From assembly GCA_029783825.1 (NCBI GenBank), contig JAREIK010002259.1, positions 1 through 64,000 of the forward strand: 64,000 nucleotides of DNA, read 5' to 3'. This DNA is from Sapria himalayana. Taxonomy: Eukaryota > Streptophyta > Magnoliopsida > Malpighiales > Rafflesiaceae. The notes under the pieces were generated by a model. That model had not been told where the DNA came from. It saw nothing but the letters and a program-made list of their open reading frames with translations, and searched no databases. This document shows, piece after piece, positions 25,538-36,985 of this stretch. The translations under genes and the position numbers were made by a program. Position 1 is the first letter of the stretch. Every line of letters starts with the position of its first letter.

Positions 25538-25969
25538 TTATTTCCCTTTTCGGTTAATATTTTCGCATAGGCGACTCTTAAAATATTCTTCTAATTCAAT
25601 TTTTACATCTTCTTTTTCCACCAAATCTTTATTAATTGATTTTATACCTTTTATTTTTTGTTTTTGCAGTTTGTTTTTTGCCATGATATTGAAGAACTTT
25701 GTGTTTTTATTATCATCTTTCAGCCATTTGATCTTAGCCATTTGTTTCCAGTAGACCTCTTCCATGTGCAACCTAAGTCTTAGCTTCACTTTCACTTTGC
25801 TAACCTTTACTCTCGATACTTCATCTTGTGATTCCTCAAACTGTGCTTCTAAAGTAGCTGCTTTATTTTCTAATTCTTGTATCTTTTTAGTGATATTTCC
25901 GAATGATTCTTTATTCCATGCTCCTAGTAGAAATTTTAGGCTACGTAGTTTTATTACCAAAATCTGCAT
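25538..25969 (-). pseudogene. L1 ORF2 linker between endonuclease and reverse transcriptase
   Basis: An open piece of 143 codons and the longest intact part of the LINE. It contains LGAWNKESFGNITKKIQELE near residues 16-35, a coiled Lys/Glu-rich helix, then EEVYWKQMAKIKWLKDDNKNTKFFN near 70-95, the hallmark segment of plant L1 ORF2 between the endonuclease and RT domains (family knowledge). Its own ATG is internal. Confidence 0.85.
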
Positions 25970-27033
25970 GGGATTACCCCTAGTCGGTTTATCTCATGTG
26001 TATATGACATTTTGTGAATGTTTTTATGTATTCCTCACATGTTTTGAAATTTAAATTTTTTGTGATTCTTTTCTCTCTTTTCAAAATACATCAGACTCGG
26101 ATAATGATCTGAACATGTTCTGTTTAAATGTTTAACTTTTAATCCACCAAACTTGTCCATACCTTCCATATTGAATAGCACTCGGTCTAACCTGGACCAG
26201 ATGCCTCATCTCATTTTTTAGTTATTACACCATGTATAATCCGAGCCAAAATAGTCTGCTGCTATTAAATTAGCGTTGGCTATGGCCTAATTAAACTGGG
26301 CCATTGCTAGCGGATCAGGAGACCTTCCTCCTTTTTTTCTATAGGGTTCCTTTTCACATTGAAGTCTCCCCTAGGGATTCAAGGAATTTTTCTTTTGGCC
26401 ATATCTCTCATCTCCTGCCATAATAATTTTCTATCCTCCTTTGTATTACTCGCATATACAACTAAAATAATCATTTCTGAGTTCCTTCCTATCATGAAAT
26501 TGACTATTTGATCAGCTTCAGAGAGAATCTCAATATTCATGGAATTACTCCACATAAGCCATAGCTTACCATTAGAATTAGAAAATGTATTATCTAGACC
26601 AATCTGCCTCTTGTATTATACTAATTGGTTGACATTAACTATTGGTTCAGTTATTGTTATCATTTTAATTTTATATAACTTGATAAGTTTTTTTATCCTA
26701 TTTATTGGTGGGATATTCATTATCCCTCTTATATTTCAATATAGACTATTATTCATTTCTACGTAATTCTAGTGGTTTTAATGTTAAAGTTTTTTATGTT
26801 AAAGTATTTTTTCAAATTTCTAGGAGACTTACTTGAACAAGGAATTTGCTCCAATTTTCTTGCTAAATTTTATTGAATTTTATCAAATTTTAATGTCATA
26901 CTTCTGATTTCGTTTAGAGCCATGTCTCTAGTGTTTGGCTCACCTTTGAGCATGGTTTGTTTATACATATCATCATATGATTTGTTCCCATCTTGCTTAT
27001 ATTTATCCTTGCTAATGCAATCCAAAGGCTAGC

Positions 27034-27300
27034 TTTTAGATATCTTGGTTATATAATTTGTCATTCCACAAAATATTCACATCTATGTTTAAATATCAAT
27101 TAATTTTATTATGTTGTTTTGTCATAAAAATACTTATTGTTTGTCTTTTTAGATTTTATTAATTTGTTTTCAAATATTTATTTTAATTTTTTTATTATTA
27201 TACTTTTTAAAACATGCATGAATTATGACTAGTCTATGTTAATTGATTAAACTCTCACTTAATATTACTTTATTGTTTTCAAATATTTTATTTTATTAAA
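27034..27300. repeat. AT-rich direct repeat, copy 1
   Basis: About 267 bases beginning TTTTAGATATCTTGGTTATA and containing AAAACATGCATGAATTATGA. A close copy lies at 27,417-27,695 in the same orientation. The 116 bases between the two copies match 18,670-18,785. Confidence 0.88.
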
Positions 27301-27302
27301 AT

Positions 27303-27440
27303 AAAAAAACAGACATCTTAATGCTGAAAGCAAATTGCTTTCAGCAAAAAGTTATACAAACAAACACACCCTATATTTCTTAATGTGAGTAATTATTTGT
27401 TTAGACACACCTAAACTTTTTTTAGATATCTTGGTTATAT
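27303..27440. repeat. copy of the Harbinger-end segment with hairpin
   Basis: This segment matches 18,665-18,812: ACATCTTAATG, the hairpin (27,323-27,345, arms GCTGAAAGCAA/TTGCTTTCAGC), AAAAAGTTATA, CAAACACACCCTATAT, CTTAATGTGAGTAA and TTTAGACACACCTAAA all occur in the same order and spacing. It could be a MITE-like relative of the Harbinger end or a local duplication. Confidence 0.85.
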
Positions 27441-27695
27441 ATTTTGTCATTCCATAAAATATTCACATCTATATTTAAATATAAATTAATTTTATTATGT
27501 AATTTTTTCATAAAAATACTTATTATTTGTTTTTTTAGATATTATTATTTTGTTTTCAGACATTTATTTCAATTTTTTTTAATAATTATACTTTTCAAAA
27601 CATGCATGAATTATGACTAGTCTATGCTAATTGATTAAACTCACTTAATATTTCTTTATTATCTTTGAATAATATTTTATTTTATTTTATAAAAA
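27417..27695. repeat. AT-rich direct repeat, copy 2
   Basis: Close copy of 27,034-27,300, same orientation, with small differences and indels. Both share the GTCATTCCA.AAAATATTCAC block. There is no TG...CA boundary or primer-binding site, so LTR status is not supported. Confidence 0.88.
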
Positions 27696-27699
27696 GCCT

Positions 27700-29690
27700 A
27701 TTTGACTTATTAGAATCAATTTTAAAGGTTTGTAAATATTACTTTCTTTTTTTATTAGGTATTAGTAGTGAAAAGGTTGTAAGCAAAAGTAAAATCTAAG
27801 TTTGTTCTTCTCATTTCATATTCCTTTCTCTAAATTATTTTCTCCATGATATATCTCATAATCTTTATTACTTGCTCTTACATGCTCGTTTAAATCTTAC
27901 TAATTATGGTGATTTTTTTATTTGGTATACTTTATACAAATTTATCAATATCATTCCAAAAAATTTTATTTTTTTTTCACTGAGTTCTACTTTTAGAGCA
28001 TTGATACTATTCATATTTAATATCTTTTCATTCATTACTTGTTAGATTGTTATAAGTTTATAACTAGTTTTCTTGATTTATATTATTTTTTTTAAGTCTT
28101 CGTTCACAATCATTCTAATATTGTTTTTATTTATCTTTTTGCTCATATACTATAATTTATTATTATTAATCTCTCAAATTTTTGCACCCTTCTAGTTGGA
28201 CTATAGTAAACATTTTATGTTAATATTTTTATGTTTTAGGATATTAATAACTCTAAGTACTTATTATTAAATTACCCAATATTCTAAGAACCTATTATAA
28301 ACTACCAACTTGAGCTAACCTTTTGATCCACCCTCATCCAAAAAAAGGTGAAAACCTTTGCTTTTTCATCATTGCAACCAGATTGCTTTGTAGTGGCTTT
28401 TTCCAAATCACTACATTCGGAATTTCAGATAATGTAGCATGTAGTTAAAAAAGTGTAATTTTCTAGCACAAACATTTATCAGTAATTAAAGATTTCTAAA
28501 ACAGTTATAACAAGTTTATTAGGACTAGTTGTCTACTTAATATCATCCTTTTTGATTCAATCTTGGGACTAGCAATGTAAGTGTAACTCACATAGCTGGA
28601 GGAAACATATATATATATATATATATACACATATACCCACCCTCTCATTCTTACCCACACAAACACACTCTCCTCCTTTATTTGAGCTTGGAAATGGGAT
28701 CAACAATCAAACATAGCTCAAGTAGAGATCAACTAATATTCTTTGATTTTTAAATAGTTTCTGTTCCTAGAGATCAACCAATATAGATTTCATGAATTGC
28801 TTGAGTTAATGTCAACTCACTTTTACACTAGAGTGTAATAATACATTTTTTTTCATCATTTTCTTGCACAACTAGGGCAAGGACTTAGTTTGACCAATAT
28901 AATCACTCATTGATTGAGGTATATATTGATATAGATTGGGCAGAGTGTGTGGGTAACATACATCTTCTTTCACAACTAAGAAATAATAAATCATATCAAA
29001 ATCAAGTACATTGATATAGTACAAAAACTTTAGTATTGGGTGTTGTAGATGTGATGTTGATACATTAGTTGCTGGATGAATATAGTGTATCTATGGACAT
29101 ATCTGTGGGATTTTGATGTGATAATATTAATAAGTCTATAATAAAAATTGAGATATTAAGTCTGTAATATACAAAGTTATTATTATTATAGGTTGTATAT
29201 CATATGTATTTTTTTCAATGTAATTTTAATGTACATACAAAATTTATTGAGGTTTATAATTATTTTATCAAAAATTATATTTAGGATATTTTAATTTTAA
29301 AATAAAGTCTGTACCTAGAGAACCACTAGTATATATTTTAATGAATTATTTATGTTGATCCCAACTCTTTTTTTCTTTCAAACTTGGCTTATTATATATG
29401 GACACTCAAGCTTGAAAGAGGCATTAATATTATTTAGTTTAGTTTTTTTTCTATGTTAATATTATCATATGAATAGTCCACATTATAAATATGCTCCTAT
29501 CATTTGCATATTCTATTTATGTTAAGAATAACGTTTTACCCATTTTGAGTTTTTTGGTTACAGATAAGATTACTTCTGCTATTTTCTCATTTTCAAAATC
29601 AATTCATTTGTATTGTTTCTCCTCTAATATAAATGAATTTGTATTTTATATTTACTTGTTACAACATCAAGCATCTGATTATTGTCAATA
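27700..29690. other. AT-rich sequence without firm gene
   Basis: No convincing coding sequence. The part at 28,200-28,470 weakly resembles the 5' part of a LINE on the minus strand but cannot be assigned. An (AT)n tract is at about 28,603-28,627. A short direct repeat (CTGTTCCTAGAGATCAACCAATATAG and a variant) occurs near 28,760 and 29,308. Confidence 0.45.
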
Positions 29691-29989
29691 ATCATTATGC
29701 AGTCCCCAATGATTTTATCTCCACGAGACTCTGACACTTTTCGTGCAGGCAGAGTGTAAGTTCTCAGTTATTTATATGTGTTGTTTGGCTTCTTTTTGTA
29801 TAAATTTTAGCATTAAACTGCAACATACATCTTTAGCTGTTTTAGGATGTGCTTTTAGGCCTACTATATGCTAGGAATGCATATGAAATTATTTGTTGAA
29901 CTTGTAAGCCACATTGAGCAGTTCTGGTGTTAATTCCTTGATGCTTGAAGAACAATTAATCCAAAAATCAACAAAAAATATCTAATAAA

Positions 29990-30560
29990 ACCCAATAAAT
30001 AAATGAGTGCATAAGAGACTTTTATATAATAGACTATTCGGATTGAGGTAGCCAACAATTTGGGTGATATCATTTATAATGTAATAAATAGAAAAAAAAT
30101 AAAAAAAAAACATAAATATTGTAAACTATAATATCCTCCTCAAATCGGTACGTAAAGATGCACATCAAACTTAGATGAAAAGAAATAAAATTGAGACATT
30201 TTCGATATTTTTATGGAGATGTTTATTGAATTTTTATATGTTTTGTATAATATATTCATGAATTTTTTTTCTAAAAAATTTTTTTATATGTTTTGTATGC
30301 TCGTAAAATATCAGATTTGATGCAATATGTTTTATAATTTGATTATTACAGTAAATAGTTGTGAGAGAAAATATAGATATCTGATCTCCTTGAGTAGGTA
30401 TTATATCCAAAATATTTTAAAGATACTAATCATTATTACCATGAAATCTATCTCTACATTGAACCTTGATATTATCATTTATATTTTATTTTTTCAGGAA
30501 ATAAAATTATCTTCAAGAAAAATATAAAATACTCATTTTAGACATCATCTATGTGCAAGT
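29990..30560 (-). mobile_element. copia 3' end fragment (LTR/PPT/RNase H), copy i
   Basis: The plus strand carries an ATCCTCCTCAAATCGGTACGTAAAGATG motif at about 30,131-30,160, the reverse complement of a copia polypurine tract (CTTGAGGAGGAT) and the end of pol. A decayed RNase H antisense reading follows (30,180-30,560), with TATATGTTTTGTATGCTCGTAAAATATCAGATTTGATGC-type text that corresponds to the HERTKHI.. region. Parallel text occurs at 31,080-31,440, 43,090-43,680 and 44,960-45,300. It is heavily mutated. Confidence 0.6.
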
Positions 30561-30839
30561 TGGTGCACAAGTAAAATATAAATATCTAGCTAATTGTAAA
30601 TATTTATAATCTTTGAAAGAGATCTCGTACAATGAATATTTCTTCATATATCTTAGTATGCAAAGATGTGTGTCCATGTAAATTTGTTGAGAACATAAGA
30701 AATAATTTATTTTGCTGATGATATAGTCTATATATATTTTGGTAATAATCAGATAGTTAAATTTTGATACAATTTTTTTAAGTAGTAACATCCACTAGAT
30801 GAATCATATCGGACAAAAAATTAGTAGATGGAACAAGCA

Positions 30840-31640
30840 CATACCTACCCAGAGACAAAACAATCTGATAAATTTAACACAGATAAACTAAAATAATAAA
30901 ATCACACACTTGTTATAATTCATACATCAAATATTCATATATAATTAGCAAAAGTGATTGATATCACTCATAGGTTGGGTGTTCTCATAAAAAATATAAA
31001 AAATAAATTAAATAATAAGAAAATCTCAATACTTTTTAGGCAAACTAGTGGAATAATGTTCATAATACTATGTTTTGATAAAAGAAAGATAAGTTGATGC
31101 CTCGTCAAGACATATGTAAAGATGTTTGCTGGTTGCTTTGGTGTCTAAATGGATGTTGTAATAATAATTTCATCATAAATTTTCTTTCTTATGAAAAACT
31201 AGTTAACTTGTATGTATTTTGTCTGCTCAGAAATATCTGATTAGATGTTATATGTCTTATTATTTGATCGACATAATAAAATGTATTCTAAGAAAAGAGG
31301 TCATATATAATATCTTCAACCAGATGCCACATCCAAAGTATTTTACAAGAAATCATTGTCATTTTTCTAAATTATGTTTGTTTTCTAAAGTGGGGCAAAC
31401 AACCTTCATTCTTGCTTATACTATAAGCTTAATGATGTGACATATGTATCTAACATAGAAAATCTTTCCTAATGATACATTTCTAATAGTCCTAACAAAT
31501 ATGTTAATGGTTACTCCATTATTAAATACATTATTAAATTTGAAACTATATATTTTATTTTAAATTTTATATTCTCTAAAGATTTTCATAATATACTCAT
31601 AAATAGTCAAGCTATCATGGGATTGGAGAATCTCTGAGAA
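30840..31640 (-). mobile_element. copia 3' end fragment (LTR/PPT/RNase H), copy ii
   Basis: Plus-strand order: an LTR-like piece with TTGGGTGTTCTCATAAA near 30,977-30,993, a decayed PPT zone near 31,025-31,080, then antisense RNase H (31,080-31,440). There TGTTGTAATAATAATTTCATCATAAATTTTC, TATGTATTTTGTCTGCTC and CACATCCAAAGTATTTTACAAG match the usual antisense wording of the copia RNase H domain. It ends against the inverted hAT fragment near 31,650. Confidence 0.65.
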
Positions 31641-31654
31641 TCTTAATATTTTTT

Positions 31655-33285
31655 TTATTTAGTATCTATTTATAATCTACATAGTGGGCGCTGAGGTATA
31701 CATAAGATGCATAATCATGACTAGTCCAAATATTAGACTTCACGGATACCATTCTACTATAATTCCTAAATTTATTAATTATTATTATTATTTCTAAGTT
31801 ATAGTATTTTAGTATGTCGTTCCTAGATGCCGACCTAGAAATCCTATGATATGCAAACTGAAAATAAGTTTGCATAATATTGACCATCCTTGAATCCTCC
31901 GAAAATTTAATCGGAAAGCTCATCGTGGTAATCAGTTTGATTATGACTTTTCTCCCTAACATGTTGTAGTATATCAAAGGAGTCAACATTGAGGCTGAAC
32001 TAGATCCAGCCTCAAAAAACACACCACTAAGTTGAGTTTGCCTAGGATCTAATATACTATGTTTGTTGGTGCATAGTCTGACAAGTCTTTTAAGGTGCAC
32101 AGCCTCACATGAACTCTTACAATTTAAATTATTTTAATATTTGTATTGTATCAATTTTTTTTTGACACCTCTCACATTATGTTATTGTATTATATTAAAG
32201 TAAGAATAAGTTATTGATGTCATTCTATTTTGTTTTTTAGATGTTTGGTTCGAGGCGACCAGAAAAATCAAGGTTTTGGTGGCCTCGGACTTTTCTGTAA
32301 GATTTTTGTTATCTATATTATAATTAATTTTATTATTGAAATTAATATTATTATTTATCATTTTTATTTTTTATTTGTTTTTTAATTATATTTTATTTAA
32401 TGTTTTTAAATTAATATATTAATTAATAAATAATTAAACTAAACTTTTATTGTTAAAGTTTAAACTTTAAACTAATGTTAACTAAAAATTTAAAATAAAA
32501 CTTAACAAAACAATAAAAAAAATACTCATAAATATTAATACATAAAATAATTGTCTTTTTGATGTCTGCATCGTACATGCACCACAATCAACACCCGAGT
32601 CACAAAAGCCGATAGCGAGAAAACAAATGAGAATTGAGAAGAGATGGAGAGAGAAAATATGAGAGAAAAAAAGAGTATTGTTAAAAGCATTAAATTAATG
32701 AATGGGGGGGTGGTTTATAGATTTGAAAAGAATTTATAAAAAAATAATTTTTTTTTGATTTTTTTAAATTGAGGCAGAATCCTTAGGGCCATTAGATTTT
32801 GTCTCCTAGCAGTTGTTGGCGAAATTCAATGGCTGACATTTGAATTTTTTTTGAACCATTTGGGTTGGTTTTGAATTGACCAAATGATTACAGGTTTTAG
32901 AAGCTCGAGCTTTTGGAACCCTTTGGCTCGGATTGGCTCGGGGAAAAAGGGACCAATGGATTGGGTTGTGTTTTGGCCCCGTTTGGTTGGGTCGGGTTAT
33001 GGGATCGACAATAAGTCAGATCTATTGAGGGCGGGCGTTGAGGTAGTGTGGGGTCACGGTTTGGATTGTGCCAAAATCACATGCCCTTGGTCCCTGGTTA
33101 TGGACCTTGCCTAGCCCAATACAAGGCCCAGTAGACCTAGCCACGACACGGCACGAGCTTTGCTGTGAGCAGGCCCAACACGGGCACAAGCACGGGTTTG
33201 GACAGTGTCATGCCGAGCTGGGCATGGCTGAGTTGGGTCGTGCATTGGGCAATGGCCAAGTATTCTAGTCTGTTTGATACCTCTA
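31655..33285 (-). mobile_element. hAT family A copy 4 (inverted, 3' part missing)
   Basis: Inverted 5' half of the same hAT family. The terminus at 33,285 reads on the minus strand TAGAGGTATCAAACAG, followed by GC-rich subterminal sequence (33,060-33,270). An untranslated region near 32,700-32,880 contains the GGCAGAATCCTTAGGGCCATTAGATTTTG segment that also occurs in copy 3 near 52,150. The transposase N-terminal half lies at 31,666-32,300. The 3' half is missing, and the break at about 31,655 abuts a copia fragment. No target duplication can be identified. Confidence 0.82.
31666..32300 (-). pseudogene. hAT transposase N-terminal half (family A copy 4)
   Basis: The minus-strand 144-codon open piece starts MHLKRLVRLCTNKH, the second half of the BED zinc finger (H..C), and continues with DPRQTQLS, MVNIMQTYFQFAYHRIS and a VSVKSNIWTSHDYASYVYL stretch, each matching copy 2 at 19,950-20,370. 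Upstream of the ATG the same frame shows the first part of the protein, EATKTLIFLVASNQTSKK at about 32,235-32,290. The gene stops at the truncation near 31,660. Confidence 0.85.
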
Positions 33286-33298
33286 ACTGGGTTAGTAT

Positions 33299-33502
33299 AT
33301 TGTGTCACCCCTCCAGGTACATGGGTCGTGCTTGTCCCGACATGAGGCGTGGTTAGCTTCAGCCCTTCATAGTACGAGTTGCCTTGGGCCGGCACGATCC
33401 ATACTAGGCACGTTGCTAAACCATGTCATACCATGCCTAGCACTACCAATTTGGATCATGCCTTATTCCTTGCCTAGGCTGCCCGGATTCACTTGACACC
33501 TA
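33299..33502. mobile_element. possible short hAT-like MITE beside copy 4
   Basis: A GC-rich block of about 200 bases begins TGTGTCACCCCTCC and ends ACTTGACACCTA. The right end equals the family A terminus motif (reverse complement TAGGTGTCAAGT). The inside has the same GGCACG/GCCCGG style. It may be a separate small element or a second, rearranged terminus of copy 4. No target duplication was found. Confidence 0.35.
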
Positions 33503-33639
33503 ATTTCGGATCAAAATTTTAATTTTGATTTTCAATCCAATCATTCATGTTCAAACATGTTTTGTTTTTCTACTCGAGGTTACATTTTTCTTCATTCTTT
33601 TTGATCTTTTTTTTTTGATTTGTTAGATTCAGTTTTTAA

Positions 33640-34387
33640 TACATCAGATTCTTAACATACATTGTAGTGCCTTTAATGAGTTTAATGTTGTGATGTTTTT
33701 TTACGATAGAAGATTAAGTTAAACTATCTTCATTATATCATATCGTAGAATATCATGAAAAATATTGTGACATTTTTATGCATGTTTGAAGATGATGTCA
33801 TGACTAAAGTTATTAATGCCCTTGAGTATGATGTTACAACGTGAAATATATCATGATCAAATATAATTTTTCAATCTTGGGATTGTAATTTTTGTTTTGT
33901 AACATAATTAGCATGCCCTAGAAAGTACATTGTGAATCTTTATTATCATTTAAGCCATTCAAGCATTGTCACAAATTTGTTTTGATATCATGATTGGGAT
34001 TCAATGTTTTAGTTGTCATGACGTAAAAAATAATTTAATGATCAAAAATATGTTTGAATAAATATGGCTGTGAATCAAAAATATTATCGTAACCATGAAA
34101 AATGTGCCACAACATAGATAGTTGTGACTTTATGGTAGTGTTGCTACCAATACATAAAGTTGTGACCAATAAAAACTTATCAAGACTACTTCAATGATAT
34201 GTGTTTAAATTAATAATGTCGTGACATTAAATGTTTCAACTTTATCTTATTCTAATACATTTTAGTTTAGTGTTTCACTAAGTTTATTTTTTGTACTTAA
34301 TTTATAGTTGATTTTAATATTTTTCATTAAAACTCATTAAAATTTTATTTTTATAAAATTTTAATTTTATGCTCATTTCTAGTATAG
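33640..34387. mobile_element. CACTA-like terminal region, decayed
   Basis: Many short motifs of the type GTTGTGAC, TCGTGACATT, GTCATGAC and GTCACAA are scattered in both orientations between 33,690 and 34,225. This resembles the subterminal repeat zone of plant CACTA (En/Spm) elements. The right edge ATTTCTAGTATAG (34,375-34,387) differs by two bases from the usual CACTA end ATTTCTAGTAGTG. No transposase was found and the left end is not seen. Confidence 0.4.
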
Positions 34388-35640
34388 ATACCACTTGAAA
34401 TAAACTAAAAATATCAAAAAAATATGACATTTTTAATGTTAAAAGTGACTTACCCTAGGAGAGAGATTGTATTGTCACATAGGAGATATGACATTGATAT
34501 TCTTATTAGAGATTAATTTTTTATATTGTGTTCTTGTAGATATTTTTATTGATCCAAATAATATATTTTTTGTTCAATACGACTTATTTAGTTGACTTAT
34601 TATATATATAAAAATTATATGAAAGATTAACTATTCGTACATCATCAAATCTATTATTGTCTATGTAATCATTATAATTATTCATTTCCTAGAAGTAAAT
34701 CATTACATTTTGAGTTATGTGAAGACACTTTGAAGAGATTTCGTACTTATTTTTTGTATTTAGGATTTCTTTTAGTGATTATATATACTTATAATTGGTT
34801 GGGTATTTAAATCTAAGTTGGCCATTAGTTTGCACTGAAAGAAAATCAATTATTAGTTTTTGTATTTTTCTTGGAAGTGGTCGTGCATTCTAAAAATGTA
34901 TGAGAGCTAATTCTTTTGAGATTCAATTTATATATATAGTTCAGAGTAATGATGATAGTTATTTGTGAGAAATTTTAGTTTAGATACTTTGAAGTGATCG
35001 AGTACTTATTTTTGTTTTCTCACTATTCTTTATTGTGGTAGTCAAATAGTTAGATAGATTATTATTTAAAGTTTTAATACATATGTATAGTTCAAAGCAA
35101 TGATGATAGTCATTTGTGAGATATCTTGGTTCAAATACCTTCTTTTAGAGTTCAAGTACTTTTTTTTCTCACATTATTTTTTACTATGATAGTTAATTTG
35201 TAAGACAGCATATAATCTGATATTTTATTAGGAGACAACATATACAAATAAAATAATTTTTATCATAGACAAGATCTAGAATGAGATTATTGATATAATC
35301 CATGTTCATATATCATGTCAACTAATAGATATTTTTACAATTGCATTTAAGAAATTCAGTTATTTATTTATTTTCTCAAAGATTATTGTTCTGGATATTT
35401 ATCCACTTGATTGAAAGGGTAGAGAGGAGGTGTTGTAGTAGTTTACATTTTGTGTTATTTTTCTTTTTCTTTTATTTTTTCTTTTGATTACATTATGTAT
35501 TAGAGCACCCATCAGGTGGGATGCCCCTATCCTAATGACCTTTATTTAAGGGCTCACATTTGTACATTATTTTCATTGAGTTTTATATTGGGTTTGAATT
35601 TTTTTATGTCTTCAATTTCTATATATATGTTGTTTTAACT
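34388..35640. other. AT-rich stretch with tandem ~150-bp repeat
   Basis: No gene is seen. A unit containing AATGATGATAGT.ATTTGTGAGA and ending AAGTACTT or GAGTACTT then TTTTTCTCAC occurs at 34,938-35,025 and again at 35,090-35,175. A shorter relative lies near 34,715-34,765. It may be part of an LTR of the copia-like remnant that follows. Confidence 0.55.
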
Positions 35641-36240
35641 TCGAAGGTTCCTTAAGTTTAATTTTTATGAACTATCTTTTTAGATAACTTAATTTTGATT
35701 ATTCTAACCATCCTTTTAGTTTATTCTTTGTGAGTTAACTTTGCAGATAACTCAATTTTTTTTTATCTTTTTTTTTGCTGATATTTATTTTCAGGATTGA
35801 AAGATTTTAAGTAACATCCTATTTGGGTTTTAGCATGGAGTATCATATGTTTTCTCTTTGATACTAAGATTTTTTTCTAGATCTTTTGGTGTGTTTGACT
35901 TTTTACTTGTACATTCTCAAGTTGATCTCTCATCATTGATCAAGATGAGAATATTTTATGATAGTCTTAAAGATATTTTGATACTTGAGTGTGAAAGATG
36001 GTAGTTAGGAAAACTTATTAGAATTTTATATTATACATGTTAATCTGATTTGTGTAAGAACCCATTTAATTTGATATATTCATATATATGGAAAACCTTA
36101 TAGAGATGCTACTAGAGATAGCTTCAGGTATGTAATTACTTTTATTGATGAATGCTTATTTGAATATTTCTCTTTCATGATAATTAATGATTTTTTTTAG
36201 ATATTTTATAAACTGATAAAAAGTTAATTTTATAAAATTA
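35640..36240 (+). mobile_element. decayed copia fragment (gag-pre-integrase to integrase)
   Basis: Weak plus-strand traces: a spacer with CAGGATTGAAAGATTTTAAG near 35,790, a decayed zinc-binding region of integrase near 35,900-36,000, and an ..YVITFIDECLFEYF.. piece near 36,123-36,165 that matches the beginning of the copia integrase core (V-T-F-I-D-D). The wording parallels 60,600-61,000. Frames are broken throughout. Confidence 0.45.
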
Positions 36241-36639
36241 TTTAAATATTAAAAAGTGATATTACATTAGAATATATATCAGATAGATTTAATATTTATT
36301 GCATGGATCATGAGAATATGAGATTATACATCATTCTTTACACCCCTATATTTTTTAATAAAAAATAGGCTTAAGCATGAAGTCCACACATCATGTCGGG
36401 TTCAGCTAACCCATGCTAATCTAGGTTAGCTGCATGTTGGGTTTAACATGTTTCATGTTTGGATGTAACCAAAGTCAAATCAAACTTGGCACACCCCTTT
36501 TTACTTTAGGGCTTCCCTTTTCTATTGTCAGTCTGACACAACACATTATAAAATCCATTTCTAATCATGACATAGTGGCCCAGATGGGCCAAAAACAAAT
36601 GGGTCATGCTGGCCTTGTATGACCTGTTTGACAATTTTA

Positions 36640-36985
36640 CCTACCATAGACTCGTCATTACAATGACTCTAAATCCCAACTAGGTTATGTAAGATTAGTT
36701 AAAGTCATTATTTATTAAGTCTTTGACTCACAACAAGTTCTTCAAACTTAATTGGGTTAGGTCACATGAATTTTTGATGGAGATCATAGATCATACTTAG
36801 TGCATAAGACTCTCACTCTAGCACATGGTCTGAGAGAGACTAACATCTCGATAGCTTTACCCATAAAAGTTAGAGAATTTGTGTCTAATCAATCTTGAAC
36901 CCGATCTATCATTTTTTTATGAAGGTACTTGTAATCTCATCATGACATGACCTTTAAGAAATGCATGCAATTCAAAAACTTAATA
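36640..36985. other. unassigned sequence before LINE 3' end
   Basis: The composition is less AT-rich than the surroundings, and GC-rich hAT-like text precedes it at 36,370-36,640 (with GCCTTGTATGACCTGTTTGACAA, similar to a family A end). No reading frame or repeat partner was recognised. Confidence 0.4.

Larger units (their letters stand above)
24079..27030 (-). mobile_element. L1-type LINE (endonuclease and reverse transcriptase), decayed
   Basis: Minus-strand non-LTR retrotransposon. The apurinic endonuclease is read at about 26,740-25,990: LVVYAS (26,440-26,460), WIPRGDFNV (about 26,370), SRLDRVLFN (about 26,180) and SDHYPSL (about 26,100). Then come a Lys/Glu-rich linker (25,538-25,969) and reverse transcriptase: AGFVQDR..., FDLSKAFDNVE (about 25,030), and the catalytic YTDDVII at about 24,720 (Ala of the usual YADD changed to Thr). 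After RT a KITGWKEDLLSM segment (24,255-24,518) is the expected downstream region. No clear 3' tail is seen; the complete hAT A element ends at 24,070, probably having landed in or beside this LINE. Confidence 0.9.

Noticed and set aside
27034..27695. Pair of LTRs of a very small retrotransposon
   Set aside because: No TG...CA ends, primer-binding site or coding interior; the interior matches a Harbinger end.
32247..32292. Exon-like block with TTTTTTAG before and GTAAGA after (plus strand)
   Set aside because: On the minus strand it aligns with the N-terminal part of the hAT A transposase (EATKTLIFLVAS..), so the splice-like edges are chance.
33068..33496. Overlapping open frames on both strands
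   Set aside because: They lie in GC-rich hAT subterminal DNA, which has few stops; there is no protein similarity.
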